From: Sphaerisporangium album
Lineage (GTDB): Bacteria; Actinomycetota; Actinomycetes; Streptosporangiales; Streptosporangiaceae
Direction of reading: 5' to 3'
Assembly: GCF_003323745.1 (NCBI RefSeq)
Contig: NZ_QOIL01000001.1
Location: forward strand, 62,001-126,000
DNA: 64,000 nt
Shown piece by piece: positions 11,515 through 19,065 of this stretch. The translations under genes were made by a program, and so were the position numbers. The notes beneath the pieces are model-generated. The model was not told where the DNA came from. It worked only from the letters and a program-made list of their open reading frames with translations, and searched no databases. Every line of letters starts with the position of its first letter. Position 1 is the first letter of the stretch.

Positions 11515-11884
11515 GAGGCTTCGCGGGTGACAGTCACGATGACAGCTTCCCTTCGCCGGTAACCCTAGTCAACATCGTGCTTACAGAACGTGAGGGTCGC
11601 GTTCAAGTGTCATTCGGCGCCCGAGGGCCCGTGGATGACTCAACGAAGCGATTCAGGCACATTCCGTCGGGTCCCCGTGCGGGAACGGCTGTCCAGTACC
11701 GGCAACACGAAGGATTGGGCCCCCGGGACGGGCCCCCGCCTCCGGAGGTGTCCAGGGGTCGGCATGCCGCCGCCTCCGGGGACCGGCTGCCCGGGGACGG
11801 CGAAGGACGCCCGCGTCAGGGCAAGAGGGCGCCGGCACTCATCGCGACGAATGTCCGCGCACAGGCAGCGCGCGAGGACAGCCC
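11515..11884. other. Intergenic stretch without a supported gene
   Basis: Open frames cross this region on both strands, but they show no family resemblance and run into the neighbouring gene in the wrong frame. Bases 11560-11720 are less G/C-rich than the surroundings, as expected of promoter DNA for the minus-strand small gene. A G/C-rich segment near 11720-11770 can fold into several short hairpins, none followed by a U-tract. Confidence 0.5.
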
Positions 11885-13039
11885 TCAGGCCGCGCGACCG
11901 GAGGGGGCTCCATGGGCGCTGTCCAGCACGCCTCGGCGGCGTAGTTCGGGCAGCACGCCCTCGCCGAACCAGTAGGCCTCCTCCAGGTGGGGGTAGCCGG
12001 ACAGGACGAACTCGGTCAGGCCGTGGGCGGCGTACTCCTCGATCAGGTCGGCCACCTCGGAGTGGCTGCCGACCAGCGCCGTGCCCGCGCCACCGCGCAC
12101 CAGCCCGACACCCGCCCACAGCCCCGGGTGGATCTCCAGGTCGTGGACGCCGCCGCCGTCGCGCCGGAAGCCCTCGTGCAGGGCCAGCATGCGCTTCTGG
12201 CCGACGGAGTCGCTGCGCGCCAGCGTCCGCTGCGCGGTGCGGACGTCCTCGGGGTCGAGCGCCGACAGCAGGCGTCCGGCCTCGGCCCACGCCTCCTCGG
12301 AGGTGTCCCGGGTGATGACATGCAGCCGGATGCCGAACCTGAGCGTCCGCCCCTCCTCGGCGGCCAGGCCCCGCACCCAGGCGATCTTCTCGGCCACCTG
12401 CGCGGGCGGCTCACCCCAGGTCAGGTACGTCTGGACGTGCCTGGCCGCGACCCGGCCCGCCGCCGCCGACGAGCCCCCGAAGTACAGTTCGGGCGCCGGC
12501 GACGGCGCCTCGGCCACGGTCGCGCCCTCCACCTGGTAGTGGGCGCCGGTGAAGTCGTACGGCGTGCCGCTCCACGCGCCGCGCACGACGGACAGGAACT
12601 CGTCGGTGCGGGCGTACCGCTCGTCCTTGGACAGGTGGTCGCCGAAGCGGCGTTGCTCGGCGCCCTCCCCGCCGGTAACGACGTTGAGCAGCAGCCGGCC
12701 GCCGGAGATCCGCTGGTAGGTCGCGGCCATCTGCGCGGCCAGCGTGGGGGAGACGAAGCCGGGGCGGAACGCGACGAGGAACTTCAGCGTCCTGGTCTGC
12801 TGGGTGAGCGCGGCGGTGACCAGCCAGGCGTCCTCGCACCAGGTGCCGGTCGGGGTCAGCACGGCCTCGAAGCCGAGCTGCTCCGCCGACCGGGCGATCT
12901 GGCCGAGGTAGTCGATGGACGGCGGGCGGAAGGGGGCGGCGGCGGCCTTGCCGTGGCCGCGCTGGAGGCCGTGACCACCGCCGACGATCGACCGGCTGTC
13001 CCCGGAGGTGGGCAGGAACCAGTGGAACCTCAGGCTCAT
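11885..13039 (-). CDS. LLM-class flavin-dependent monooxygenase, SsuD (alkanesulfonate monooxygenase) type
   Basis: The protein (384 residues) belongs to the bacterial luciferase-like superfamily and most resembles FMNH2-dependent alkanesulfonate monooxygenases, which release sulfite from sulfonates for sulfur supply. It has the SsuD-like N-terminus MSLRFHWFLPTSGDSR, then FLVAFRPGFVSPTLAAQMAAT, NVVTGGE and LYFGGSS. No sulfonate ABC transporter or flavin reductase lies next to it. A 64-codon frame overlaps its start by 4 bases (ATGA), so translation may be coupled. Related LLM enzymes oxidise other sulfur compounds, so the substrate is uncertain. Confidence 0.88.
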   Translation of the reverse strand: MSLRFHWFLPTSGDSRSIVGGGHGLQRGHGKAAAAPFRPPSIDYLGQIARSAEQLGFEAVLTPTGTWCEDAWLVTAALTQQTRTLKFLVAFRPGFVSPTLAAQMAATYQRISGGRLLLNVVTGGEGAEQRRFGDHLSKDERYARTDEFLSVVRGAWSGTPYDFTGAHYQVEGATVAEAPSPAPELYFGGSSAAAGRVAARHVQTYLTWGEPPAQVAEKIAWVRGLAAEEGRTLRFGIRLHVITRDTSEEAWAEAGRLLSALDPEDVRTAQRTLARSDSVGQKRMLALHEGFRRDGGGVHDLEIHPGLWAGVGLVRGGAGTALVGSHSEVADLIEEYAAHGLTEFVLSGYPHLEEAYWFGEGVLPELRRRGVLDSAHGAPSGRAA

Positions 13040-13230
13040 GGTCGGGCGCCCTTCTCGGCGATGTCGTTCAACCGGCGGTCGGTGTGGTCGGCGGCGCGGC
13101 CGGGGTTCAGGGTGCGGCCCGGCTCGGCGAGCTCGCCGTCCACCCTGCGGATCCCCGCGACGGCGCCGGGCGGACCGGCGGTCGTGGCAGGGGCGCGTGC
13201 CGCCTGAACGTCCAGTGCGGGTGAGGGCAT
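13036..13230 (-). CDS. Small ORF translationally coupled to the SsuD-like gene
   Basis: This 64-residue product is not recognised. It is hydrophilic, Ala/Arg/Pro-rich and has no Cys, membrane helix or signal. Support for coding is the high G/C at third positions (about 87 percent), GAGGT 7 bases before its ATG, a promoter-like sequence upstream and the exact ATGA overlap with the next gene. It could be a leader peptide or a coupling ORF that sets the translation rate of the monooxygenase. It could also be chance. Confidence 0.45.
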   Translation of the reverse strand: MPSPALDVQAARAPATTAGPPGAVAGIRRVDGELAEPGRTLNPGRAADHTDRRLNDIAEKGARP

Positions 13231-13274
13231 GGCGGGACCTCGCGGGGAGGGTGTGACGTGCGGCGTCGCGTCAC

Positions 13275-13303
13275 ATGATTGTCGCCAATACCTACCAAGT
13301 CAA
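13275..13303 (-). promoter_or_regulatory. Probable promoter of the SsuD-like operon
   Basis: Read on the minus strand, TTGACT (13303-13298) is followed after exactly 17 bases by AATCAT (13280-13275), giving a sigma-70-type promoter. The expected transcript start is about 40 bases before the 64-codon ORF. The spacer contains TTGG-N4-ATTGG and sits in an A/T-rich island (13271-13320), a plausible place for a sulfur-responsive regulator. Confidence 0.5.
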
Positions 13304-13378
13304 TATGTATACGGATGCCTCAAGCCGCGCGGATCAAGACCCGCGTCCGCGGCCGCCGATGACGCGTAATCTGATGGG

Positions 13379-14278
13379 GTGGTGAACAGGGCACTCCGGG
13401 CGGCCGACATCCCCACCCCGGGCGCGCTCGCCGAGCTTCTCGACGCGCACGCCTACCTGGCCGGCGAGGGGCTCGCGACGGCGTGCTTCCTCGCGCTGAA
13501 GATGGGCAGGCCGCTGTTCCTCGAAGGCGAGGCCGGGGTCGGCAAGACCGAGCTGGCCAAGACCCTCGCCGCCGTCCTCGGCGCCCCGCTGATCCGCCTG
13601 CAGTGCTACGAGGGCCTGGACGCCGCGCAGGCCCTCTACGACTGGGACTTCGCCCGGCAGCTCCTCCACCTCAAGGCCGCCGAGGCCACGGGGGCCACCG
13701 GCGCCGCCGAGGCCGGCCGTCTGGAGGGCGAGCTGTACGATCGCCGGTTCCTCATCGCCCGGCCCCTGCTCCGGGCGCTGGAGACCCAGCCCAGCGTGCT
13801 CCTCGTGGACGAGATCGACCGCGCCGACGACGAGTTCGAGGCGTTCCTGCTGGAGGTCCTGTCCGACTTCACCATCTCCATCCCCGAGCTCGGCACCGTG
13901 CGCGCGGCCACGCCGCCCGTGGTCGTCGTCACCTCGAACCGCACCCGGGACGTGCACGACGCGCTCAAGCGGCGCTGCCTCTACCACTGGCTGGAGCACC
14001 CGTCGTTCGAGCGGGAGGTCGCGATCCTGAGGCGGCGGCTGCCCGCCTGCACCGAGGCGCTCGCCTCCCAGGTCGCGGCCGCCGCCGGGCGCCTGCGCGC
14101 CGCCGGCCTGGTCAAGCCGCCCGGCATCGCCGAGACCCTCGACTGGGCCGAGGCCCTGCTCACGCTCGGCGCCCGCGACCTGGACCCGGGCCTGGCCGCC
14201 GCCACCCTCGGCGCCCTGCTGAAGTACCGCGAGGACCAGCAGGCGGTGCTGGCGAACGGGCTGCTGCGCCATGGCTGA
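13379..14278 (+). CDS. MoxR-type AAA+ ATPase (CoxD-like maturation factor)
   Basis: This AAA+ ATPase of 299 residues has Walker A GEAGVGKT at 50-57, Walker B LLVDEIDRAD and the sensor VVTSNRTRDVHDALKRRC. It is the form found as CoxD with CO dehydrogenase and other molybdenum hydroxylases, where it helps build the active site together with a VWA-domain partner. The next gene encodes that partner and overlaps it by 8 bases. The start is one of two consecutive GTG codons (13379 or 13382). No hydroxylase genes lie nearby. Confidence 0.88.
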   Translation: MVNRALRAADIPTPGALAELLDAHAYLAGEGLATACFLALKMGRPLFLEGEAGVGKTELAKTLAAVLGAPLIRLQCYEGLDAAQALYDWDFARQLLHLKAAEATGATGAAEAGRLEGELYDRRFLIARPLLRALETQPSVLLVDEIDRADDEFEAFLLEVLSDFTISIPELGTVRAATPPVVVVTSNRTRDVHDALKRRCLYHWLEHPSFEREVAILRRRLPACTEALASQVAAAAGRLRAAGLVKPPGIAETLDWAEALLTLGARDLDPGLAAATLGALLKYREDQQAVLANGLLRHG

Positions 14279-15389
14279 CCCGCCGGCGCGACCTGACGGC
14301 CTGGTCGCCACGCTGACCACGCTGACCGGCTTCGCGCGCACGCTGCGGGCCGCCGGGGTCGCGGCCGACCACGAGCGCACCCAGAACATGCTGCGCGCCG
14401 CCGCGCACCTGGACGTCACCGACCGCTCGGCCGTCTACTGGGCCGGCCGCCTCACCATGTGCGCGGGCCCGGGCGACCTGCCCCGCTACGACCGCTGCTT
14501 CGCCGCCTACTTCGGCGGCGAACGGCCCCGCCCCGGCCGCGCCACCCCGCCCATGGTCACCGTCGTGCGCCACACCCTCGCCCCGGACGCCACCGGCGAC
14601 GGCGACGCCGCCGGGCACGAGGCGCTCGCCGCCACCGCCAGCGCGGTCGAGGTGCTCCGGCACCGTGACGTCGCCCGCCTGAGCGCCGCCGAGCTCGCCG
14701 AGATCCACCGCATGCTCGCGCTCCTGCGCGCGCGCAGGGAGCCGCGCCGCTCACGCCGGTTCGCGCCGTCCCACCGGGGCAGGCTCGATCCCCGCCGCAC
14801 CATGCGCGAGGCCCTGCGCAGGGGCGGCGAGGTCTCCCGCCTGCGCCGCAGGTCCCGCCGGGTGCGGCCCCGCCGCGTCGTGCTGCTGGTCGACGTCAGC
14901 GGGTCCATGGCCCCGTACGCCGACACGCTGCTGCGCCTGGCCCACGCCCTGGTGCGCTGCGAGCCGCGCGCCACCGAGGTCTTCAGCGTCGGCACCCGGC
15001 TCACCCGGATCACCGCCGAGCTGCGCCACCGCGACCCGGGGACGGCCATGCGCGAGGTGTCGGCCGCCGTCCCCGACTGGAGCGGCGGCACCCGGCTCGG
15101 CGACGAGCTCAAGCGGTTCCTGGACCGGGGGTCGGGCGCGAGGGGCGCGATCGTCGTGATCGCCTCGGACGGCTGGGAGCGCGGCGACCCCTCCCTGCTC
15201 GGACGGCAGATGGCCCGGCTGTCGCGGCTGGCCTACCGCGTGGTGTGGGTGAACCCGCACAAGGGGCGGGAGGGCTACCAGCCGCTGACCGGCGGCATGC
15301 GCGCCGCCCTGCCGCACGTCGGCGCGTTCGTCGCCGGGCACAGCCTGGCCGCCTTCGAGGAGCTCGCGGAAAGGCTGTCCCATGCGTGA
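14271..15389 (+). CDS. VWA-domain protein, CoxE-like maturation factor
   Basis: The product has 372 residues with a C-terminal von Willebrand A domain. Its metal-ion site starts with DVSGS at 208-212 (Asp208, Ser210, Ser212), and a later IASDGWERGDPSLLGRQ segment matches CoxE proteins. The N-terminal half is helical and Arg-rich, including a basic stretch around residues 160-205. CoxE acts with the MoxR-type ATPase in maturing molybdenum hydroxylases. The genes overlap (8 bases before, 8 bases after), so the four-gene unit is almost certainly one transcript. Confidence 0.88.
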   Translation: MADPPARPDGLVATLTTLTGFARTLRAAGVAADHERTQNMLRAAAHLDVTDRSAVYWAGRLTMCAGPGDLPRYDRCFAAYFGGERPRPGRATPPMVTVVRHTLAPDATGDGDAAGHEALAATASAVEVLRHRDVARLSAAELAEIHRMLALLRARREPRRSRRFAPSHRGRLDPRRTMREALRRGGEVSRLRRRSRRVRPRRVVLLVDVSGSMAPYADTLLRLAHALVRCEPRATEVFSVGTRLTRITAELRHRDPGTAMREVSAAVPDWSGGTRLGDELKRFLDRGSGARGAIVVIASDGWERGDPSLLGRQMARLSRLAYRVVWVNPHKGREGYQPLTGGMRAALPHVGAFVAGHSLAAFEELAERLSHA

Positions 15390-16569
15390 CGTGCTGTCGC
15401 AGATCGTGCGGTGGTGGGAGGCCGGCGAGCGGTTCGGGCTGGCCACCGTGGTGAACACCTTCCGCAGCGCGCCGAGGCCGCCCGGCGCGTCCATGGCCGT
15501 GCTCGGCGAGGAGGCCGTCGGCAGCGTGTCCGGCGGGTGCGTGGAGGGAGCGGTGTACGAGCTCGCCCACGAGGTCGTCGCCGGCGGACGGCCCGTGCTG
15601 CGACGGTACGGGGTGAGCGACGACGACGCCTTCTCCGTCGGCCTCACCTGCGGCGGCATCATCGACGTGCTCGTGGAGCCGGTGTCCGCCGAGGACTTCC
15701 CCGAGCTCGGCGAGATCGCCGCGTCCGTCCGCCGCCAGGAGCCGGTGGCCGTCGCGACCATCCTGTCCGGACCGGGGCGCGCCGGGGCGCGGCGGGTGGT
15801 GTGGCCGGACCGCGCGTCCGGGTCGCTCGGCTCGGCCAGGCTCGACGCCGCGGCGGACGACGACGCGCGCGGCATGCTCGCCCAGGGCCTGACGGGCGTG
15901 CGCAGGTACGGGCCCGAGGGCGAGCGGCGGCTGGACGACCTGGAGGTGTTCGTCCACTCCTTCGCCCCGCCGCCGCGCATGCTGGTCTTCGGGGCCATCG
16001 ACTTCGCCGCCGCCGTCGCCAGGATCGGCAAGTTCCTCGGCTACCACGTCGTCGTGTGCGACGCCCGGCCGGTGTTCGCCACCGTCAAGCGCTTCCCCGA
16101 GGCCGACGAGGTGATCGTCAAGTGGCCGCACGACTACCTGTCGGCCGCCCACGTGGACGAGCGCACGGTCGTCTGCGTGCTCACCCACGACCCGAAGTTC
16201 GACGTGCCGCTGCTGGAGGTCGCCCTGCGCACGCCCGCCGGATACGTCGGCGCGATGGGGTCGCGGCGCACCCACGACGACCGGCTGGCACGGCTGCGCG
16301 AGGCGGGCCTGACCGAGGAGGAGCTGGCCCGGCTGCGCTCCCCGATCGGCCTGGACCTCGGCGCGCGCACGCCCGAGGAGACGGCCGTCTCGATCGCCGC
16401 CGAGCTGATCCAGCTCCGCTGGGGCGGCTCGGGCCGCGCGCTGACCGAGACCAGCGGGCGCATCCACGGAGCGTCCGGCCCCGAAGGCGTGCGCCGCGCC
16501 CGGGCGGTCGCGGGAGACGACGCCGGCGCGGGCGAGGGGGCCGAAGGCGTCGCGGGCGAGGGAACGTGA
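15382..16569 (+). CDS. XdhC/CoxI family molybdenum-cofactor insertion protein
   Basis: XdhC proteins bind molybdenum cofactor, oversee its sulfuration and hand it to xanthine dehydrogenase-type enzymes. This 395-residue protein has the XdhC/CoxI domain at the N-terminus (ATVVNTFRSAPRPPGASMAV, then GSVSGGCVEGAV) and a Rossmann-like XdhC C-terminal domain at about 190-355 (MLVFGAIDFAAAVARIGKFL, then GYVGAMGSRRTHDDR). The C-terminal 40 residues are a low-complexity Gly/Ala/Glu tail. Its start overlaps the CoxE-like gene and its stop overlaps the MocA-like gene (GTGA). Confidence 0.9.
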   Translation: MRDVLSQIVRWWEAGERFGLATVVNTFRSAPRPPGASMAVLGEEAVGSVSGGCVEGAVYELAHEVVAGGRPVLRRYGVSDDDAFSVGLTCGGIIDVLVEPVSAEDFPELGEIAASVRRQEPVAVATILSGPGRAGARRVVWPDRASGSLGSARLDAAADDDARGMLAQGLTGVRRYGPEGERRLDDLEVFVHSFAPPPRMLVFGAIDFAAAVARIGKFLGYHVVVCDARPVFATVKRFPEADEVIVKWPHDYLSAAHVDERTVVCVLTHDPKFDVPLLEVALRTPAGYVGAMGSRRTHDDRLARLREAGLTEEELARLRSPIGLDLGARTPEETAVSIAAELIQLRWGGSGRALTETSGRIHGASGPEGVRRARAVAGDDAGAGEGAEGVAGEGT

Positions 16570-17198
16570 ACGAGCCCGCCGCCACGCGGTGCGCCGGGCT
16601 GCTGCTCGCGGCCGGCGCGGGCGCGCGGCTCGGCACGCCCAAGGCGGCGCTGGAGTTCCAGGGCGAGCGGCTGGCCGACCGGGGCGTGCGCCTGCTCCGC
16701 GACGGCGGCTGCCATCCGGTGGTCGTGGTCATCGGCGCGGTGACCGTGCGGGTCCGCGGCGCGGTGACCGTGCGCAACCCCTCCTGGGCGACCGGCATGG
16801 GCTCGTCCCTGCGTACGGGGCTGGACGCGCTGCCGCTCACGGCCGAGGCGGTCGTGGTGGCCCTGGCCGACCAGCCGCTCATCCGTCCCGGAGCCGTGCG
16901 CCGGCTGATCGAGGCGTGGGCGCGCGGCGCGGCGGTCGCGGTCGCCACCTACGGCGGCGCGCCGCGCAACCCGGTGCTGATCGGCAGGGAGCACTTCGGC
17001 GAGGTCGGCAGGCTCGCGGCCGGGGACGCCGGGGCCCGCCCGTTCCTCCGGGCGCATCCCGATCTGGTCACGCTCGTGCCCTGCGACGACGTGGGCGATC
17101 CGGCCGACATCGACACGCCCGGTGATCTCGCCCGCCTCTCCGGCGCGGCGGACACCGACCGGCCCCGCCCCGGCGGGGCGTCGTCGAGTCCGTCCTAG
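16566..17198 (+). CDS. MobA-like nucleotidyltransferase (MocA-type molybdopterin cytidylyltransferase)
   Basis: This nucleotidyltransferase of 210 residues has the nucleotide-binding motif LLLAAGAGARLGTPK near the N-terminus, the acceptor-loop Asp motif VVALADQPLIRP and a late DIDTPGD. In molybdenum hydroxylase clusters this family (MocA) converts molybdopterin to its cytosine dinucleotide form, which is the likely reaction here given the three genes in front. A F420/phospholactate or GTP-specific activity cannot be excluded. The GTG at 16566 was set by overlap with the previous stop. Confidence 0.87.
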   Translation: MNEPAATRCAGLLLAAGAGARLGTPKAALEFQGERLADRGVRLLRDGGCHPVVVVIGAVTVRVRGAVTVRNPSWATGMGSSLRTGLDALPLTAEAVVVALADQPLIRPGAVRRLIEAWARGAAVAVATYGGAPRNPVLIGREHFGEVGRLAAGDAGARPFLRAHPDLVTLVPCDDVGDPADIDTPGDLARLSGAADTDRPRPGGASSSPS

Positions 17199-17361
17199 GG
17201 GACGACCGGGCCCTGCGGCGGGCCGCGGGTGGGGTGGCGCGGGTCGTTGATCCGGATACGACGCCGCCGAACCGCTGCCGATGCCGCCGTCCACATCCAT
17301 GGCGGTGTCGGCGGCCGCGGCGCGACAAGGGAGTGGACACTGATCCAGACCCGGCGTCCGG

Positions 17362-17841
17362 TCAGTACCCCTCGGGCCCGGCGAGACCGGGCTCGGCGCC
17401 GCCGATCGGCTCCGGCTCCTCGAACACCAGCAGTGTGCGCGTGGAGAGCACCCCGGGGATGCCCTGGATGTTGTCGAGCACCAGCCGCCTCAGGGCGGCG
17501 TTGTCCGCGGCCCGCACGAGCAGGATCACGTCGAACTCGCCGCCCACCAGGGCCATGTGCACGACCCCCGGCAACGTGCGCAGGCGTTCGCGGATCTCCC
17601 GCCAGTCCGGCTGCGTGAGGTTCAGCGTGATGTACGCCGAGGTCGAGAGGCCACGCGCGACCGGGTCGACCCGTGCGGTGAAGCCCCGGACCACCCCGGT
17701 CTCCCGCAGGCGCGACAGCCTCGCGTAGGCGTTCGCCCGGGAGATGTGCAGGGTCTCGGCCAGCGTGCGCACGGCGATCCGGCCGTCGCGCACCAGCTCT
17801 TCGATGATGCGGTGGTCGGTGCTGTCCAGGGCGTCTGCCAC
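17362..17841 (-). CDS. Lrp/AsnC family transcriptional regulator
   Basis: This is a DNA-binding regulator of 159 residues. An N-terminal winged helix-turn-helix (about 8-55, IAVRTLAETLHISRANAYAR) is followed by a RAM effector-binding domain (about 65-140). The family senses amino acids. It is divergent from a branched-chain 2-oxoacid dehydrogenase operon, so it probably controls that operon in response to a branched-chain amino acid or its oxoacid, like BkdR. The 131-base gap between them contains a repeated motif that may be its binding site. Confidence 0.93.
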   Translation of the reverse strand: MADALDSTDHRIIEELVRDGRIAVRTLAETLHISRANAYARLSRLRETGVVRGFTARVDPVARGLSTSAYITLNLTQPDWREIRERLRTLPGVVHMALVGGEFDVILLVRAADNAALRRLVLDNIQGIPGVLSTRTLLVFEEPEPIGGAEPGLAGPEGY

Positions 17842-17870
17842 CTGTCTCCTCGTCCCCCTCTGCGAGTCAT

Positions 17871-17950
17871 CAAATATGGACGTTTGGCTCTGGAAATGTG
17901 CCGCAGCGTGGACATCTTCTCAAATACCTGCCCAATATGGAAAACGTTCG
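17871..17950. promoter_or_regulatory. Repeated motif in the Lrp/2-oxoacid dehydrogenase divergent promoter
   Basis: Two related elements lie 61 bases apart, close to six helical turns: CAAATATGGACGTTTGG (17871-17887) and CCAATATGGAAAACGTTCGG (17931-17950 region). Both contain AATATGGA followed closely by CGTT. The first also has CAAA/TTTG dyad symmetry. The position between a divergent Lrp-family gene and its probable target suggests Lrp-type binding sites; that assignment is inference. Confidence 0.4.
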
Positions 17951-17966
17951 GCCCCTCGCCCACAAT
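17938..17966 (+). promoter_or_regulatory. Possible promoter giving a leaderless E1-alpha transcript
   Basis: TGGAAA (17938-17943) and CACAAT (17961-17966) are spaced by exactly 17 bases and each matches the sigma-70 consensus at four of six positions. The expected transcript start is at 17973, the A of the ATG. There is no Shine-Dalgarno sequence before that ATG, which fits a leaderless message. Confidence 0.4.
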
Positions 17967-17972
17967 CGCTGC

Positions 17973-19064
17973 ATGACACCTGACCACGACCATCTGCTCC
18001 CCTCGGCTCGGCCGGTCGTGCTGATCGACTCCGGCGGCCGCCCCGTCGAGTCCGCGGGGTACGCCCTGCCCCCGGACGATCATCTGGTCAAGGCGTACGA
18101 AGCCCTCGTCGTGGGGCGCCGCGTCAACGACCAGGCCTACGCCCTGGTCCGCCAGGGCAGGCTCGCGGTGTACCCCTCGTCACACGGGCAGGAGGCCTGC
18201 CAGGTCGCGGCGGCCCATGTCCTCCAGGACGGCGACTGGCTGTTCCCCACCTACCGCGACACCGTGGCGGCCGTGGCACGCGGCGTGGACCCCGTCGAGG
18301 CGCTCGTGCTGCTCAAGGGCGACTGGCACTCCGGCTACGACCCGCACGCGCACCACGTCGCCCCTCAGGCGACGCCGCTGGCGACGCAACTGCCGCATGC
18401 CGTCGGCGTCGCGCACGCCGCCCGGCTGCGAGGTGAGCCGACGGTGGTGATGGCGCTGTGCGGGGACGGCGCGACGAGCGAAGGCGACTTCCACGAGGCG
18501 CTGAACTTCGCGGCGGTGTTCCGGACACCTGTTGTCTTCTTCGTGCAGAACAACGAGTACGCCATCTCGGTACCGCTCGCCAGGCAGAGCGTCGCGCCGT
18601 CGCTGGCGCACAAGGGGATCGGCTACGGCGTCCCGGGCGAGCGGGTCGACGGCAACGACGTGGCCGCGCTGCTCGCCGTGCTCGGCGGGGCGGTGGCGCG
18701 TGCGCGGGCGGGGGAGGGACCTCAGCTCGTCGAGGCGCACACATACCGCATGCACGCCCACACCAACGCCGACGACGCGACGCGGTACCGGCAGGACGAG
18801 GAGGTCCAGGCATGGGTGGGGCGGGACCCCCTCACCCGCCTGGACGCGTTCCTCGGCGGACGCGGCCTCCTCACGGATCAGATGCGGGAGAGCTGCGCCG
18901 GGAAGGCCGAGCGAATCGCGGCGGCCATGCGGGCCGGCCTGGCCAAGGACGTACGCCCGGACCCGTCCGAGCTCTTCGCCCACGTCTACTCCGCGCCGAC
19001 GCCCCAGCTCCTGGAGCAGGCCGCTCTCGTCGCCGATGAGCTGAGCAGAGAGGAAGGACACTGA
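17973..19064 (+). CDS. Branched-chain 2-oxoacid dehydrogenase E1 component, alpha subunit
   Basis: This is the thiamine-diphosphate-dependent decarboxylase subunit of a 2-oxoacid dehydrogenase complex. The 363-residue protein has the ThDP motif GDGATSEGDFHEALNFA ending in VQNN and the usual THTYRMHAHTN-like region near the C-terminus (EAHTYRMHAHTNADD). The ATG at 17973 gives the N-terminus usual for BCKDH E1 alpha; an earlier start would run into the regulatory gap and has no support. The operon has E1 alpha, E1 beta and E2 but no E3. A role in Val/Leu/Ile breakdown or in supplying branched starter units is likely. A pyruvate-specific complex cannot be excluded. Confidence 0.9.
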   Translation: MTPDHDHLLPSARPVVLIDSGGRPVESAGYALPPDDHLVKAYEALVVGRRVNDQAYALVRQGRLAVYPSSHGQEACQVAAAHVLQDGDWLFPTYRDTVAAVARGVDPVEALVLLKGDWHSGYDPHAHHVAPQATPLATQLPHAVGVAHAARLRGEPTVVMALCGDGATSEGDFHEALNFAAVFRTPVVFFVQNNEYAISVPLARQSVAPSLAHKGIGYGVPGERVDGNDVAALLAVLGGAVARARAGEGPQLVEAHTYRMHAHTNADDATRYRQDEEVQAWVGRDPLTRLDAFLGGRGLLTDQMRESCAGKAERIAAAMRAGLAKDVRPDPSELFAHVYSAPTPQLLEQAALVADELSREEGH

Positions 19065-19065
19065 G

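Noticed and set aside
11577-12315. Plus-strand frames in the gap before the SsuD-like gene
   Set aside because: They are Arg/Gly/Pro-rich, have no ribosome binding site and run antisense into the monooxygenase.
13379-15389. Possible methanol-dehydrogenase or gas-vesicle type MoxR/VWA system
   Set aside because: The following XdhC/CoxI and MocA-like genes, all overlapping, place the pair in molybdenum hydroxylase maturation.
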